This document shows positions 8,258 through 15,972 of a DNA stretch of 64,000 nucleotides, one piece after another. Numbering within the stretch: position 1 is the first letter of the stretch; the number at the start of each line of letters is the position of its first letter. The stretch comes from an uncultured Anaerolineae bacterium (GTDB lineage Bacteria > Chloroflexota > Anaerolineae > Aggregatilineales > Phototrophicaceae). The stretch covers positions 1 through 64,000 of the forward strand of contig CALAJK010000085.1 in assembly GCA_937922795.1 (NCBI GenBank). Reading direction: 5' to 3'. The notes under the pieces were generated by a model. That model searched no databases. It was not told the DNA's origin and saw only the letters and a program-made list of their open reading frames with translations. A program made the position numbers and the translations under genes.

Positions 8258-8527
8258 TCAGGATTTGGGGGGCTGGGCTTCAGCTTCGGCTTCGTCTTGG
8301 TCTTCGTCTTGGTCTTCCCAACTGATGATCCAGACGCAGGCGCCCGCCACCAGCACCGTCGCCGCGATGATGGCCAGCCACTGCGTCGGCAGCAGGCCTA
8401 CATCGCGGGCTTCGATCACCAGCAGGATCACCATGCCCAGCGACAGCACAATCCAGGCGGCCAGCCGAGGATGATGCATCATCCAGCGCACCAGGGGGAG
8501 ATTAGTGAGCACGTTCAGCACGTTCAT
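8258..8527 (-). CDS. Small membrane protein with acidic tail
   Basis: The 89-residue product has two hydrophobic segments (about 22-40, AAWIVLSLGMVILLVIEA, and 48-69, WLAIIAATVLVAGACVWII) and a cytosol-like acidic tail EDQDEDQDEAEAEAQPP. I do not recognise a family. The tail is encoded by a 12-bp tandem repeat. It lies 7 bases beyond the coaE fusion gene on the same strand and is probably cotranscribed with it. No function can be assigned. Confidence 0.65.
   Translation of the reverse strand: MNVLNVLTNLPLVRWMMHHPRLAAWIVLSLGMVILLVIEARDVGLLPTQWLAIIAATVLVAGACVWIISWEDQDEDQDEAEAEAQPPKS
8291..8314. repeat. 12-bp tandem repeat inside the small membrane protein gene
   Basis: TTCGTCTTGGTC occurs twice back to back (8291-8302 and 8303-8314), then TTC. 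It encodes the repeated acidic DQDE units of the protein tail, so copy number can change without breaking the frame. Confidence 0.85.
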
Positions 8528-8534
8528 ATGAACC

Positions 8535-9803
8535 TTAGATCGGTTTCAGCACCCGGTCTTCGCGCAGCTTCTTGGTCAAAATCTGTAGCTCATCGCTGTC
8601 CGCCAGCACTTCCTGCACCGCCTCGCGCCACGCCGGTATCTTGATCTGGTCCACCGTCGTGCCTTCGTAGCCGTTGCGCACGAACGCCTGAAACGTGTCG
8701 TTAGGCGTGTCCATCGGCAGGAAGATGTAGGCGACCTCGCTCTGCAAGTCGCGCGAAGCCTGCTCGATCGCCAGCACCAAGTCCTGAATGACCAGCGCCG
8801 GCGGGACGCCCGGCGCCAGGTACAGCTCGTCCACACGCGTGATCAGATTTTCGACCTGCCAGCCAGCCACCGCCAGCACACGACCGGTGGCATCCTGCGC
8901 CAGCAGATAACTCTTCTGGCCGAAAGCCATCATGATGTCCATGCGACTAATAGTTTTGCCAGTGACCTGGCTGATGAACCCGGCAATCGTCTCAGCGTTA
9001 GAAGGCATGCCGCGCCGCACCGTTATCTTGAACGCTTGCAGCGGCGCTGTCTGCGCGAGCGGCGGCGCGGGGCGTTGGATCGGCGCGGCCGGGGCAGCCG
9101 GTCGTGCCGTTTGCGTCAGCGGCGCGGTCGGCGCGGTCGAGGCGGATTGAGGCGGCGGCGCGGCGGGCGCAGCGGGCGCCGGTTGGGCGGCGGCCTGCAT
9201 TTTGCGTATGACCGTGTTCCAGGCGGCCTGCACCTGCTTCCACGTCTCCTCGACATTCCCGTCGTTCTTGATGACGACGTTCGCCCGCGCCAGTTTGTCC
9301 GCCTGAGCGCCCTGGGCGGCGATGCGCTGGCGGGCGTCCGCCTCCGACATCTTGCGCTGAACCATCAGCCGCCGAAGCTGCGTCTCTGGCGAGGCATCCA
9401 CCACCCAGATCTCATCCACCGCGCTCGCCAGATCGCCCTCCAACAGCTTGATGGCCTCGATGACCACCATCGGCTGGCTGGCGCGGGCGACGAGCACGGC
9501 GATCGCCTGACCGACGATCGGGTGAATGATCGACTCCAGTTTGGCCAGCGCCTCCGGGCGGGCGAAGACGATATTGCCCAGCAGCGCCCGGTCAATGTTC
9601 TTCTCCGCATCCAGGACAAACTGGCCGAAAGTCTCGATGATCGGCTTGTAGGCCGGCGCGCCCGGGGCCATGGCGCGATGCGCCAGACTATCCGCGTCAA
9701 TGGTGTAAGCGCCCAGGTGCTGCAGCATCTGGCGCACCACGCTTTTGCCGACAGCGATGTTGCCCGTGAGGCCGATCACATATTTATTTGCCCAACGACT
9801 CAC
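8535..9803 (-). CDS. coaE: Dephospho-CoA kinase fused to a GNAT-like domain
   Basis: GTG 9803 is chosen because GGGAGG lies 7 bases upstream; the product is 422 residues. Residues 1-200 are dephospho-CoA kinase, which makes coenzyme A from dephospho-CoA and ATP: P-loop TGNIAVGKS (13-21), DAD at 36-38, IIHPIVG (92-98) and RKMSEADARQRIAAQ (150-164). A proline/alanine linker spans about 203-255. Residues 258-422 (FKITVRRGMPSNAETIAGF onward) resemble an acyltransferase/GNAT-like fold with YLLAQDATGRVLAVAGWQ and a DELYLAP segment. CoaE is normally about 200 residues, so the second half is extra. The C-terminal call is weaker than the kinase call. Confidence 0.88.
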   Translation of the reverse strand: MSRWANKYVIGLTGNIAVGKSVVRQMLQHLGAYTIDADSLAHRAMAPGAPAYKPIIETFGQFVLDAEKNIDRALLGNIVFARPEALAKLESIIHPIVGQAIAVLVARASQPMVVIEAIKLLEGDLASAVDEIWVVDASPETQLRRLMVQRKMSEADARQRIAAQGAQADKLARANVVIKNDGNVEETWKQVQAAWNTVIRKMQAAAQPAPAAPAAPPPQSASTAPTAPLTQTARPAAPAAPIQRPAPPLAQTAPLQAFKITVRRGMPSNAETIAGFISQVTGKTISRMDIMMAFGQKSYLLAQDATGRVLAVAGWQVENLITRVDELYLAPGVPPALVIQDLVLAIEQASRDLQSEVAYIFLPMDTPNDTFQAFVRNGYEGTTVDQIKIPAWREAVQEVLADSDELQILTKKLREDRVLKPI

Positions 9804-9868
9804 GGCCCAACCTCCCATTCGGGATGAAATACGGATTACGGCGGGAAATAATGCGCAAATATGCGTGT

Positions 9869-9898
9869 ATTGTAGCGCCTTTACTGACCGTAGGTCAA
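9869..9898 (-). promoter_or_regulatory. Promoter of the coaE fusion gene
   Basis: Minus strand: TTGACC (9898-9893), 18-bp spacer, TACAAT (9874-9869). The -35 box overlaps the inverted repeat TGACC-GTA-GGTCA at 9885-9897, a possible repressor site. Confidence 0.62.
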
Positions 9899-9935
9899 AC
9901 GGCTTCTTAATGAACCTACTCCACTTACGTAGTGG
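9885..9935. repeat. Two inverted repeats between coaE and the DUF4832 gene
   Basis: TGACC-GTA-GGTCA at 9885-9897 and CCACT-TACGT-AGTGG at 9921-9935. Both lie in the divergent promoter region and have arm lengths typical of operator half-sites. No cognate regulator is identified. Confidence 0.45.
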
Positions 9936-9993
9936 ACGCAAGCGCGCCTGTGCTACAATGCCCGAAAACGTCGCAGTGTATGCGGGTGCAGAT

Positions 9994-11403
9994 ATGCTTA
10001 GGAAACATGGGCTGGCGTGGGTCGTGTGCATCTGGCTGGCAGGGGGTGTCTTGGCGCAGGCGGAGCGCCAGATCATCGTTTACACGCCCTCGCCAGAAAA
10101 CTTCCCCAACCCGGAACGCGGCTTTTACGCGCAGGACGCGCCGTTCTGGATCGGCGAGGCGCTGAGCGAACAAGATGAAACCGCCCTCCGCGCCCTGCGC
10201 GATGAGGGCGTGAGCCTGCTGCGCTGGTACCTGCTGTTCGACGAGTTCCGCGATCGACCGCTGACCGATGCCGCGCTGGTCTACCTCGATGAACAGTTCG
10301 CAGCGGCGCGGCGGGCGGGGATGAAAGTCATCCCGCGCGCTGCGTACAATTTCCCCATGGGCGGAGAATACCCGTTCACAGAGCCAGACGCGCCCCTCGA
10401 GCTTGTGCTGCGCCACATTGAGCAGCTCACGCCGGTGCTGCGCGCCAACGCCGACGTCATCGCCTTCATGGAGATCGGCTTCGTCGGCGCGTGGGGCGAA
10501 TGGCACAGCTCCACCCATAATCTGGTGGATGATAACACAGGGCTGAACGACGCTTCCCGCCAGATCATCGCTGGTCTGCTCGACGCTCTACCCCGCGATC
10601 GCATGTTGGCTATCCGCTACCCTGCTTACAAGCAAGACCTGTTCGGGGCAGCCCCGACCACGCTCGCCGAGTCGCTCCAGCAGACGGACAAAGCCCGCAT
10701 CGGGGCGCACAATGACTGCTTCCTCGCGTCGTTCACCGACTGGGGAACCTATCCTGAAGACCCGGCCAAACGCGCGGCGCTGCGCCAATATCTGCACCGC
10801 GACAACCGCTATGTGCCGCAGGGCGGCGAAACCTGCAATGACGCCGAAGACGCAGCGCCCTATATCGGCTGCGACAATGCTCTGGCCGATCTGGCGCTGC
10901 TGCGCTTCAGCACCCTGAACCGGGATTATCATCCGGGTGTGCTGCAAGGCTGGGCCTATGGCGGCTGCTATGAGGAAATTGCGCGGCGCTTGGGCTATCG
11001 CTTGGTGCTGCTGAGCGGCGATTTTCCGCGGCGGGGCGAAGCAGGGCAGCGCGTGGACATCCTGCTGACGCTGCAAAACGTCGGCTTTGCCAGCCCTTAC
11101 AACCCGCGCGGCTTTGAGCTGGTGCTGCGAAACGCCGCCGCCGGGGCTGAATATCGGCTGGTGTTAGACGCAGCGCCGGATGCGCGGCGCTGGCTCCCCG
11201 ATGACGGGGCGATTAGGCTGGCACTCAGCGGCGTGATCCCGCCAGAGGCCCCGGCCGGCAGCTATGCGGTGCTGCTCCACCTGCCCGATCCCGCCCCTAC
11301 GTTGTACGGCCTGCCCGCCTACAGCATGCGACTGGCCAACGCGGACATGTGGGAGCCAGCCACCGGTTACAATGCCCTGGGCGCGGTCATCCAGGTGCGG
11401 TGA
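9994..11403 (+). CDS. Secreted DUF4874/DUF4832 domain protein
   Basis: Starts at ATG 9994 with a signal peptide (HGLAWVVCIWLAGGVLAQA); 469 residues. The motif NFPNPERGFYAQ just after the signal, then VSLLRWYLLFDEF, AFMEIGFVGAWGEWH and the C-terminal NVGFASPYNPRGFELVLR match the DUF4874 (N-terminal, TIM-barrel-like) plus DUF4832 (C-terminal) pair. These occur in secreted proteins related to glycoside hydrolases; activity is not established. Four or more cysteines in the middle (NDCF, ETCND, IGCDNA, GGCYEE) may form disulfides. ATG 9958 is an alternative start but overlaps a TACAAT box. Confidence 0.82.
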   Translation: MLRKHGLAWVVCIWLAGGVLAQAERQIIVYTPSPENFPNPERGFYAQDAPFWIGEALSEQDETALRALRDEGVSLLRWYLLFDEFRDRPLTDAALVYLDEQFAAARRAGMKVIPRAAYNFPMGGEYPFTEPDAPLELVLRHIEQLTPVLRANADVIAFMEIGFVGAWGEWHSSTHNLVDDNTGLNDASRQIIAGLLDALPRDRMLAIRYPAYKQDLFGAAPTTLAESLQQTDKARIGAHNDCFLASFTDWGTYPEDPAKRAALRQYLHRDNRYVPQGGETCNDAEDAAPYIGCDNALADLALLRFSTLNRDYHPGVLQGWAYGGCYEEIARRLGYRLVLLSGDFPRRGEAGQRVDILLTLQNVGFASPYNPRGFELVLRNAAAGAEYRLVLDAAPDARRWLPDDGAIRLALSGVIPPEAPAGSYAVLLHLPDPAPTLYGLPAYSMRLANADMWEPATGYNALGAVIQVR

Positions 11404-11456
11404 GCGCAGTCGTACATCAAAGCTAACGGGGCTGTTCATCCTGCCGCGGCACAGCT

Positions 11457-11600
11457 ATGACGAAGCGCTGGGCTAGTTCGGTAGGCCGTTCAATCGTGGA
11501 CGCGGGCGAGTTCATCCGGGCGTTCGGGGACATCCAAACGCCGCTGGAGACCGCCATCGCCGCCACCGGCCGCTGGTACCAGGCGCGGGCCACGGCCTGA
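11457..11600 (+). CDS. Possible 47-residue ORF, uncertain
   Basis: The 211-base gap after the DUF4832 gene holds one open frame, ATG 11457 to TGA 11600. It reads like a protein tail (FIRAFGDIQTPLETAIAATG). It has no clear ribosome-binding site and I recognise no family. It may be the remnant of a lost gene or chance coding in GC-rich DNA. Confidence 0.2.
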   Translation: MTKRWASSVGRSIVDAGEFIRAFGDIQTPLETAIAATGRWYQARATA

Positions 11601-11614
11601 CCGCCGGGCAGAGC

Positions 11615-13789
11615 TCACTTCAACCGCAGTGGCCGCATCCCGTTGAGCGTCACCAGCAGCGACATGCCCATGTCGGCGAACACTGCCAGCCACATCGTGC
11701 CCAGGCCGGCGACCGCCAAGGCCATGAAGAACAGCTTCGCCCCGATGCTGACGGCGATGTTCTGCCGGATGAGCGTCCGGGCGAAGCGCGCCAGCCGCAG
11801 CGCATACGGCAGCTGCTTCAAGTCGTCGGCCATCAGGGCGATGTCGGCTGTCTCCAGCGCCTGAGCGCTGCCAGCCCCGCCCATGGCGATGCCGACCGTG
11901 GCCGCCGCCAGCGCCGGCGTGTCGTTGACGCCATCGCCCACCATGGCCGCCGGGCCGTCCGCCAGCAGCGCGCGCACCGCCGCTACCTTGTCGGCGGGCA
12001 GCAGGCCGGCGCGCGCCGCGTCTATGCCTACCCGTGCAGCCACAGCCTGCGCCACCGCCGCGTTGTCGCCTGTCAGCATGACCGTCTGCACGCCCAGCGC
12101 CTTCAGTTCGGCGATGACCTGCCGACTCTCCGGGCGCGTCTCGTCCGCCACGGCGATGAACCCGCGCACGCGGTCGCCGTCGCACAGCAGCATGGTGGAC
12201 TGGCCGTCGGCCTCCGCCGCCCTCACCCAGGCGCACATCTCCCGCCCATGCGGGTGCTCCAGATCGAACAGCTCATGGCTGCCGATCGTGACCTGTTTGC
12301 CGTTCACCACGCCCTGGACGCCGCGCCCGGCCAGCATCTCGACGGCCTCAGCCGGCGCATAGACCGCGTCGACGCCGCGCGTCTGCGCCGCTTCGACCAC
12401 AGCCCGCGCCAGCGGATGGGCGCTGCGCCGCTCGACCGCCGCCGCCAGCGCCAGCAGATCGTCGCAGTAAGGGCACGGCTGTTCGCTGGCGCACTCCACG
12501 GCGTGCGTCTGGGTGACCACCGGCCGCCCCGACGTGAGCGTGCCAGTCTTGTCAAACGCCACCGTCCGCACCGTCCCCAGCGCCTCCAGGTGCGCGCCGC
12601 CCTTGATCAGCACGCCGCGCCGCGCCGCCGCCGTGATAGCGCTGATGATCGTCACCGGCGTGCTGATGACCAGCGAGCACGGGCAGGCGATCACCAGCAG
12701 TTCCAGCGCCCGGTACAGCCAGCCCTGGCCGCCGTCTAGCGGGTTGGCGAACGGCGCGCCGAACAGCAGCGGCGGCAGCGTCGCCACCAGCGCCGCCGCC
12801 GCCACGACGCTGGGCGTGTAATAGCGCGCGAAGCGGTCGATCAACCGCTGGCTGGGCGCGCGGGCGCTCTGGGCTTCCTCGACCAGTCGGATGAGGTGGC
12901 TGAGGGTGTTGTCCGCCGCTAGCCGCGTGACGCGCACCGTCAGCGCGCCGCCGCCGTTGATCGTCCCGGCGTAGACTTCCGCGCCCGGCGTTTTGTGCAC
13001 CGGCAGGCTCTCGCCGGTGATTGGGGCCTGGTTGACGCCGCTCTCGCCCGCGATCACCTCGCCGTCCATCGGGATGCGTTCGCCCGGCTTGACCAGGATG
13101 CGGTCACCCACTGCCAGCGCCTCGACCGGCACGCGCTCTTCGCCGCCGCCGTCATTCAGCCGGATCGCTTCCGCCGGCGCGAGTTCCATCAACCCACGCA
13201 GGCTGGCGCGGGCGCGATCGGCGGTGTAGCCCTCCAGCGCCTCGCCCACCGCGAACAGGAAGATGACGGTGGCGGCCTCGGCCGTCTCGCCGATCAGGAC
13301 AGCGCCAGCGGCGGCCAGCGTCATCAGCAGGTTAATGTTGAAATCGCGGTTGACCAGCAGGGCGCTCAGCCCGCTGCAGGCCACCGGGTAACCGGCCACC
13401 AGCGTCGCCAGGATGTAGCCTGCTTGGGCGGCGTCCGGGTCGAGCTGCGCCAGGCCGGCGGCCCACGCGAGCGCCAGCAGCGCCCCGCCCGCCAGCGCCA
13501 ACTGCGTCTCGCGCCGCCACAGCAGGTAGCGGGCGAAGCCCAGCGCCCCGCCCGGCCCCGGCGGGGACTGCCGCTCCCGCCCAGCCTTGGCCGCTGCCAG
13601 CGTCTTGCCCAGCGCCTGCGCCCGCTGCTGCAGCGCCTCGAACGGCGCGTCACCCTCGACGCGCATCCGCGCCGTGGCGAAATCGACCCGCACCGCCCGG
13701 ACGCCGTCCAGGCGGGCGATGCCGGCCTCTAACTCCTGCGCGCAGTGGGCGCAGTCCATCCCTTGAACCGTGTAGATCCTCTCGGCCAT
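11615..13789 (-). CDS. Zn/Cd-type heavy-metal P1B ATPase
   Basis: A 724-residue metal efflux pump. An N-terminal HMA domain carries GMDCAHC (10-16). The pump core shows ITGES (257-261), CPC in the transport helix (369-371), the phosphorylated DKTGTLT (413-419), HP (458-459) and GDGVNDTPALA in the hinge. The last helices hold QNIAVSIGAK and FADMG, whose lysine and aspartate mark the Zn2+/Cd2+/Pb2+ group rather than copper pumps. An additional cysteine cluster (C433, C439, C442) sits just after the phosphorylation site, in the nucleotide-binding domain. Upstream is an AT-rich region with two inverted repeats, consistent with metal-responsive control. ZntA/CadA-like; exact metal not proven. Confidence 0.93.
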   Translation of the reverse strand: MAERIYTVQGMDCAHCAQELEAGIARLDGVRAVRVDFATARMRVEGDAPFEALQQRAQALGKTLAAAKAGRERQSPPGPGGALGFARYLLWRRETQLALAGGALLALAWAAGLAQLDPDAAQAGYILATLVAGYPVACSGLSALLVNRDFNINLLMTLAAAGAVLIGETAEAATVIFLFAVGEALEGYTADRARASLRGLMELAPAEAIRLNDGGGEERVPVEALAVGDRILVKPGERIPMDGEVIAGESGVNQAPITGESLPVHKTPGAEVYAGTINGGGALTVRVTRLAADNTLSHLIRLVEEAQSARAPSQRLIDRFARYYTPSVVAAAALVATLPPLLFGAPFANPLDGGQGWLYRALELLVIACPCSLVISTPVTIISAITAAARRGVLIKGGAHLEALGTVRTVAFDKTGTLTSGRPVVTQTHAVECASEQPCPYCDDLLALAAAVERRSAHPLARAVVEAAQTRGVDAVYAPAEAVEMLAGRGVQGVVNGKQVTIGSHELFDLEHPHGREMCAWVRAAEADGQSTMLLCDGDRVRGFIAVADETRPESRQVIAELKALGVQTVMLTGDNAAVAQAVAARVGIDAARAGLLPADKVAAVRALLADGPAAMVGDGVNDTPALAAATVGIAMGGAGSAQALETADIALMADDLKQLPYALRLARFARTLIRQNIAVSIGAKLFFMALAVAGLGTMWLAVFADMGMSLLVTLNGMRPLRLK

Positions 13790-13811
13790 GCAGCTCGTCC
13801 AGGAGCGATTC

Positions 13812-13848
13812 GATACTTTGTATCAATATAAAAATATATGATCATATA
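13812..13848. promoter_or_regulatory. Palindromic operator-like sites upstream of the P1B ATPase
   Basis: GATAC-TTT-GTATC at 13812-13824 and the perfect 14-bp palindrome TATATGATCATATA at 13835-13848, in an AT-rich block 23-59 bases upstream of the start codon. Placement suits an ArsR/SmtB- or MerR-type regulator; none is encoded next door. Confidence 0.55.
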
Positions 13849-13933
13849 CTGACTTCACTATAGCACGAGCGCTCAAGGCGCGTCAATCAGGCCAATCGAG
13901 GTGCTGAGGGGAGAGCCTGACCGGCGCGGGCGC

Positions 13934-14320
13934 CTACGCCGGCATCAGCTCCAGGTAGACGACGCTGCGCCCGCGCCCGGTGAGCCGCCACATCAGCTCG
14001 AACAGGCGCTTCTGCAGGCCGTATTTGCGGTTCAGCGCCCGGATGGCCGCCGGATATTCAGACGGCTCCAGCAGGCGGGCGACCGCCTCGGCCGACGGCC
14101 CCAACAAATCGCCGCGCGCCGTGCACGGGGCAATCGTCACCCGCGGCGTGTGGCGGATGCGTTTGACCTTGCCCGACTCGCGCTGCGTGAGCATCACCAG
14201 CCGGTCGCCGTCACGGGCGAACCACACCGGCGTCGGCACCGGTTGGCCGTTCTTCCGATACGTGGTCAAGCTCATGAAGTTATGACCGTTGAGGATGTCG
14301 AAAGGATGCGCGCTGTTCAT
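13934..14320 (-). CDS. PPOX-class (pyridoxamine-phosphate-oxidase-like) F420/flavin protein
   Basis: A 128-residue split-barrel protein. FMSLTTYRKNGQPVPTPVWF followed by DRLVMLTQRESGKVKRIRHTPRVTIAPCTARG is the standard start of PPOX-class F420-dependent oxidoreductases, and the length fits. Such proteins reduce or bind small substrates with F420 or flavin; the cofactor cannot be decided here. It has its own promoter about 135 bases upstream. It follows the TetR gene on the same strand, but the 197-base gap argues for separate transcription. Confidence 0.8.
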   Translation of the reverse strand: MNSAHPFDILNGHNFMSLTTYRKNGQPVPTPVWFARDGDRLVMLTQRESGKVKRIRHTPRVTIAPCTARGDLLGPSAEAVARLLEPSEYPAAIRALNRKYGLQKRLFELMWRLTGRGRSVVYLELMPA

Positions 14321-14455
14321 CGCCGTGGACTCCTACTCATCATACCTGAACTGCTGAAGCGGCTAGGAGAACCAGCCGGCGCGGTCTGCCGCCGGCGGGA
14401 ATCAAATGAGGACGCAGCGGCTGCGCCCTCGGCTGATGCCTGTGGGCCGAAACAT

Positions 14456-14484
14456 AGCATAATTGACATCAGCCGGGATGTCCA
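14456..14484 (-). promoter_or_regulatory. Promoter of the PPOX-family gene
   Basis: Minus strand: TGGACA (14484-14479), 17-bp spacer, TATGCT (14461-14456), giving a leader of about 130 bases before ATG 14320. Confidence 0.6.
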
Positions 14485-14517
14485 TGAAGACGGCGTTAGA
14501 AGTGGACTAGCGTCCGC

Positions 14518-15102
14518 TTAAGACAGGAGGCGGTCGAGCGCGGCGATCAGGCCGGCGGCGATGCGTTCCAGCGAATAGCCCTGGACGCGCCGCTGGTAGG
14601 CGATGGTGCGCGCGTCCAGCATCACATACAGCAGGTCAGCCGTGTAGTCGCGGTCGCCGGGCGCTTGCAGCCGATCGAGCAGGCTGCGAATCGTCTGCCG
14701 CCACCAGTAATGCGCCGGGTGCTCCAGCGGCGGCAGCACCGCGCCGCCGGCTCCAGAGCACAACAGCTCGCCGCTGCGGACTACAAAAGCTGCCACCGCC
14801 TGCATAAACCAGTGAAGATTCTGCAGCGGGTCTGGTTCATCGCGCAGACGGCGCAGCGTTTCTGCTTGCAGGGCGCGCTGATCGTGGTCGAGCAGCGCCT
14901 GGCACAATTCGGTCTTGTTTTCAAAGTGCCGGTAGAGTGTGCCCTTGCCCACGCCGGCTGCTGCGGCGATGGCGCTCATCGAGACGGCCTCCACGCCGTG
15001 GGCGGCGAACAGCCGCCGCGCCGTATCCAGCAGCCGCCGCCGGTTCTTGACCGCGTCCGCGCGGGCTGGATGGCGCTCGCTCAAGATCAGGTCGTCATTC
15101 AC
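14518..15102 (-). CDS. TetR-family transcriptional regulator
   Basis: A 194-residue regulator. The N-terminal helix-turn-helix reads RRLFAAHGVEAVSMSAIAAA and GVGKGTLYRHFENKTEL, the TetR hallmark. The C-terminal ligand domain (about 80-194) is not assignable to a subfamily, though the WWRQTIRSLLDRL and AYQRRVQGYSLE stretches resemble TetR_C_33-like regulators. It is divergent from the creatininase-like gene, with 145 bases between starts, and downstream on its own strand lies the PPOX gene. Either neighbour may be its target; this is inference. Confidence 0.88.
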   Translation of the reverse strand: MNDDLILSERHPARADAVKNRRRLLDTARRLFAAHGVEAVSMSAIAAAAGVGKGTLYRHFENKTELCQALLDHDQRALQAETLRRLRDEPDPLQNLHWFMQAVAAFVVRSGELLCSGAGGAVLPPLEHPAHYWWRQTIRSLLDRLQAPGDRDYTADLLYVMLDARTIAYQRRVQGYSLERIAAGLIAALDRLLS

Positions 15103-15179
15103 AGCGCATCACAATCCCGAACTGCACTGCATTCGCACAGCAAATTTGAAGCGATTGCCCTGAAGTCAATCATAGCAGA

Positions 15180-15209
15180 TTGCGCGAGCGTGCGCGGCTG
15201 CGCTATCCT
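15180..15209 (+). promoter_or_regulatory. Probable promoter of the creatininase-like gene
   Basis: TTGCGC (15180-15185), 18-bp spacer, TATCCT (15204-15209), 38 bases ahead of ATG 15248. Moderate match. Confidence 0.45.
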
Positions 15210-15247
15210 TGAGAGCCGGTTCCCCCCACGCGTAAGGAGCGCAGCTC

Positions 15248-15940
15248 ATGCGATTGGAAGATCTCAACTGGATGGATGTCGAGTCGTATCTCCAGACCGA
15301 CGACCGCATCATCCTCATCACCGGCGCCGCCGAACAGCACGCCTACCTGAGCCTGCTGACGGACATCCTCATCCCGTCAAAAATCGCCCTGGCCGCCGCC
15401 GAGCGCGAGCGCGTGCTGGTCGCCCCGCCGCTGAACTTCGGCATGAGCGACTACTTCATGGCCTTCCCCGGCACGATCAGCCTGAGCGAGGCCACCTTCC
15501 ACGCCGTCGTGACCGAGGTCGTCAACAGCCTGCGCCGGCACGGCTTCCGCCGCTTCTTCGTGCTCAACGGCCACGGCGGCAACACCGTCCCGCCGGCGCT
15601 GCAGGCGCTGCGCGACCGCGGCGAGATCGGCCTCATCTGGTACAACTGGTGGCAGCAGACGGCCGCCCGCGCCTTTGAAGCCCACTTCCAGGCGCGGATC
15701 AACCATGCCAACTGGGGTGAGAACTTCCCCTTCAACCGGGTCGCCGAGTCGCCGGCCGGCTCAAAAGCCGATGTGAACCTGGCCGGCGTCACCGATCCGG
15801 CGGCGATGCGGACGGCGTTGGGCGACGGCAGCTTCGGCGGCCCGTACCAGATCAGCGACGACCAGATGCAGACGCTGTTCGCCATGGTCGTGGACGATGT
15901 GACCGATCTACTGCGGGATATGCCGCCCATCAGCCGCTGA
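15248..15940 (+). CDS. Creatininase-family amidohydrolase
   Basis: The 230-residue protein has GAAEQHAYLSLLTD near residues 27-40, where the creatininase family has GxxEQHGxHLPxxTD, and FVLNGHGGN near 102-110. The metal-binding Glu, His and Asp of the first motif and the His of NGHGGN are kept, but the second histidine region (GPHLP) reads AYLSL. Family members hydrolyse cyclic or linear amides (creatinine, formamides of riboflavin/F420 and mycofactocin pathways). Start has AAGGAGCG upstream. The M24 peptidase begins 32 bases downstream, so the two likely form an operon acting on the same amide or peptide compound. Confidence 0.85.
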   Translation: MRLEDLNWMDVESYLQTDDRIILITGAAEQHAYLSLLTDILIPSKIALAAAERERVLVAPPLNFGMSDYFMAFPGTISLSEATFHAVVTEVVNSLRRHGFRRFFVLNGHGGNTVPPALQALRDRGEIGLIWYNWWQQTAARAFEAHFQARINHANWGENFPFNRVAESPAGSKADVNLAGVTDPAAMRTALGDGSFGGPYQISDDQMQTLFAMVVDDVTDLLRDMPPISR

Positions 15941-15972
15941 ACCGCGCCTCGATCCTTCCGGGAGCAGAGATC

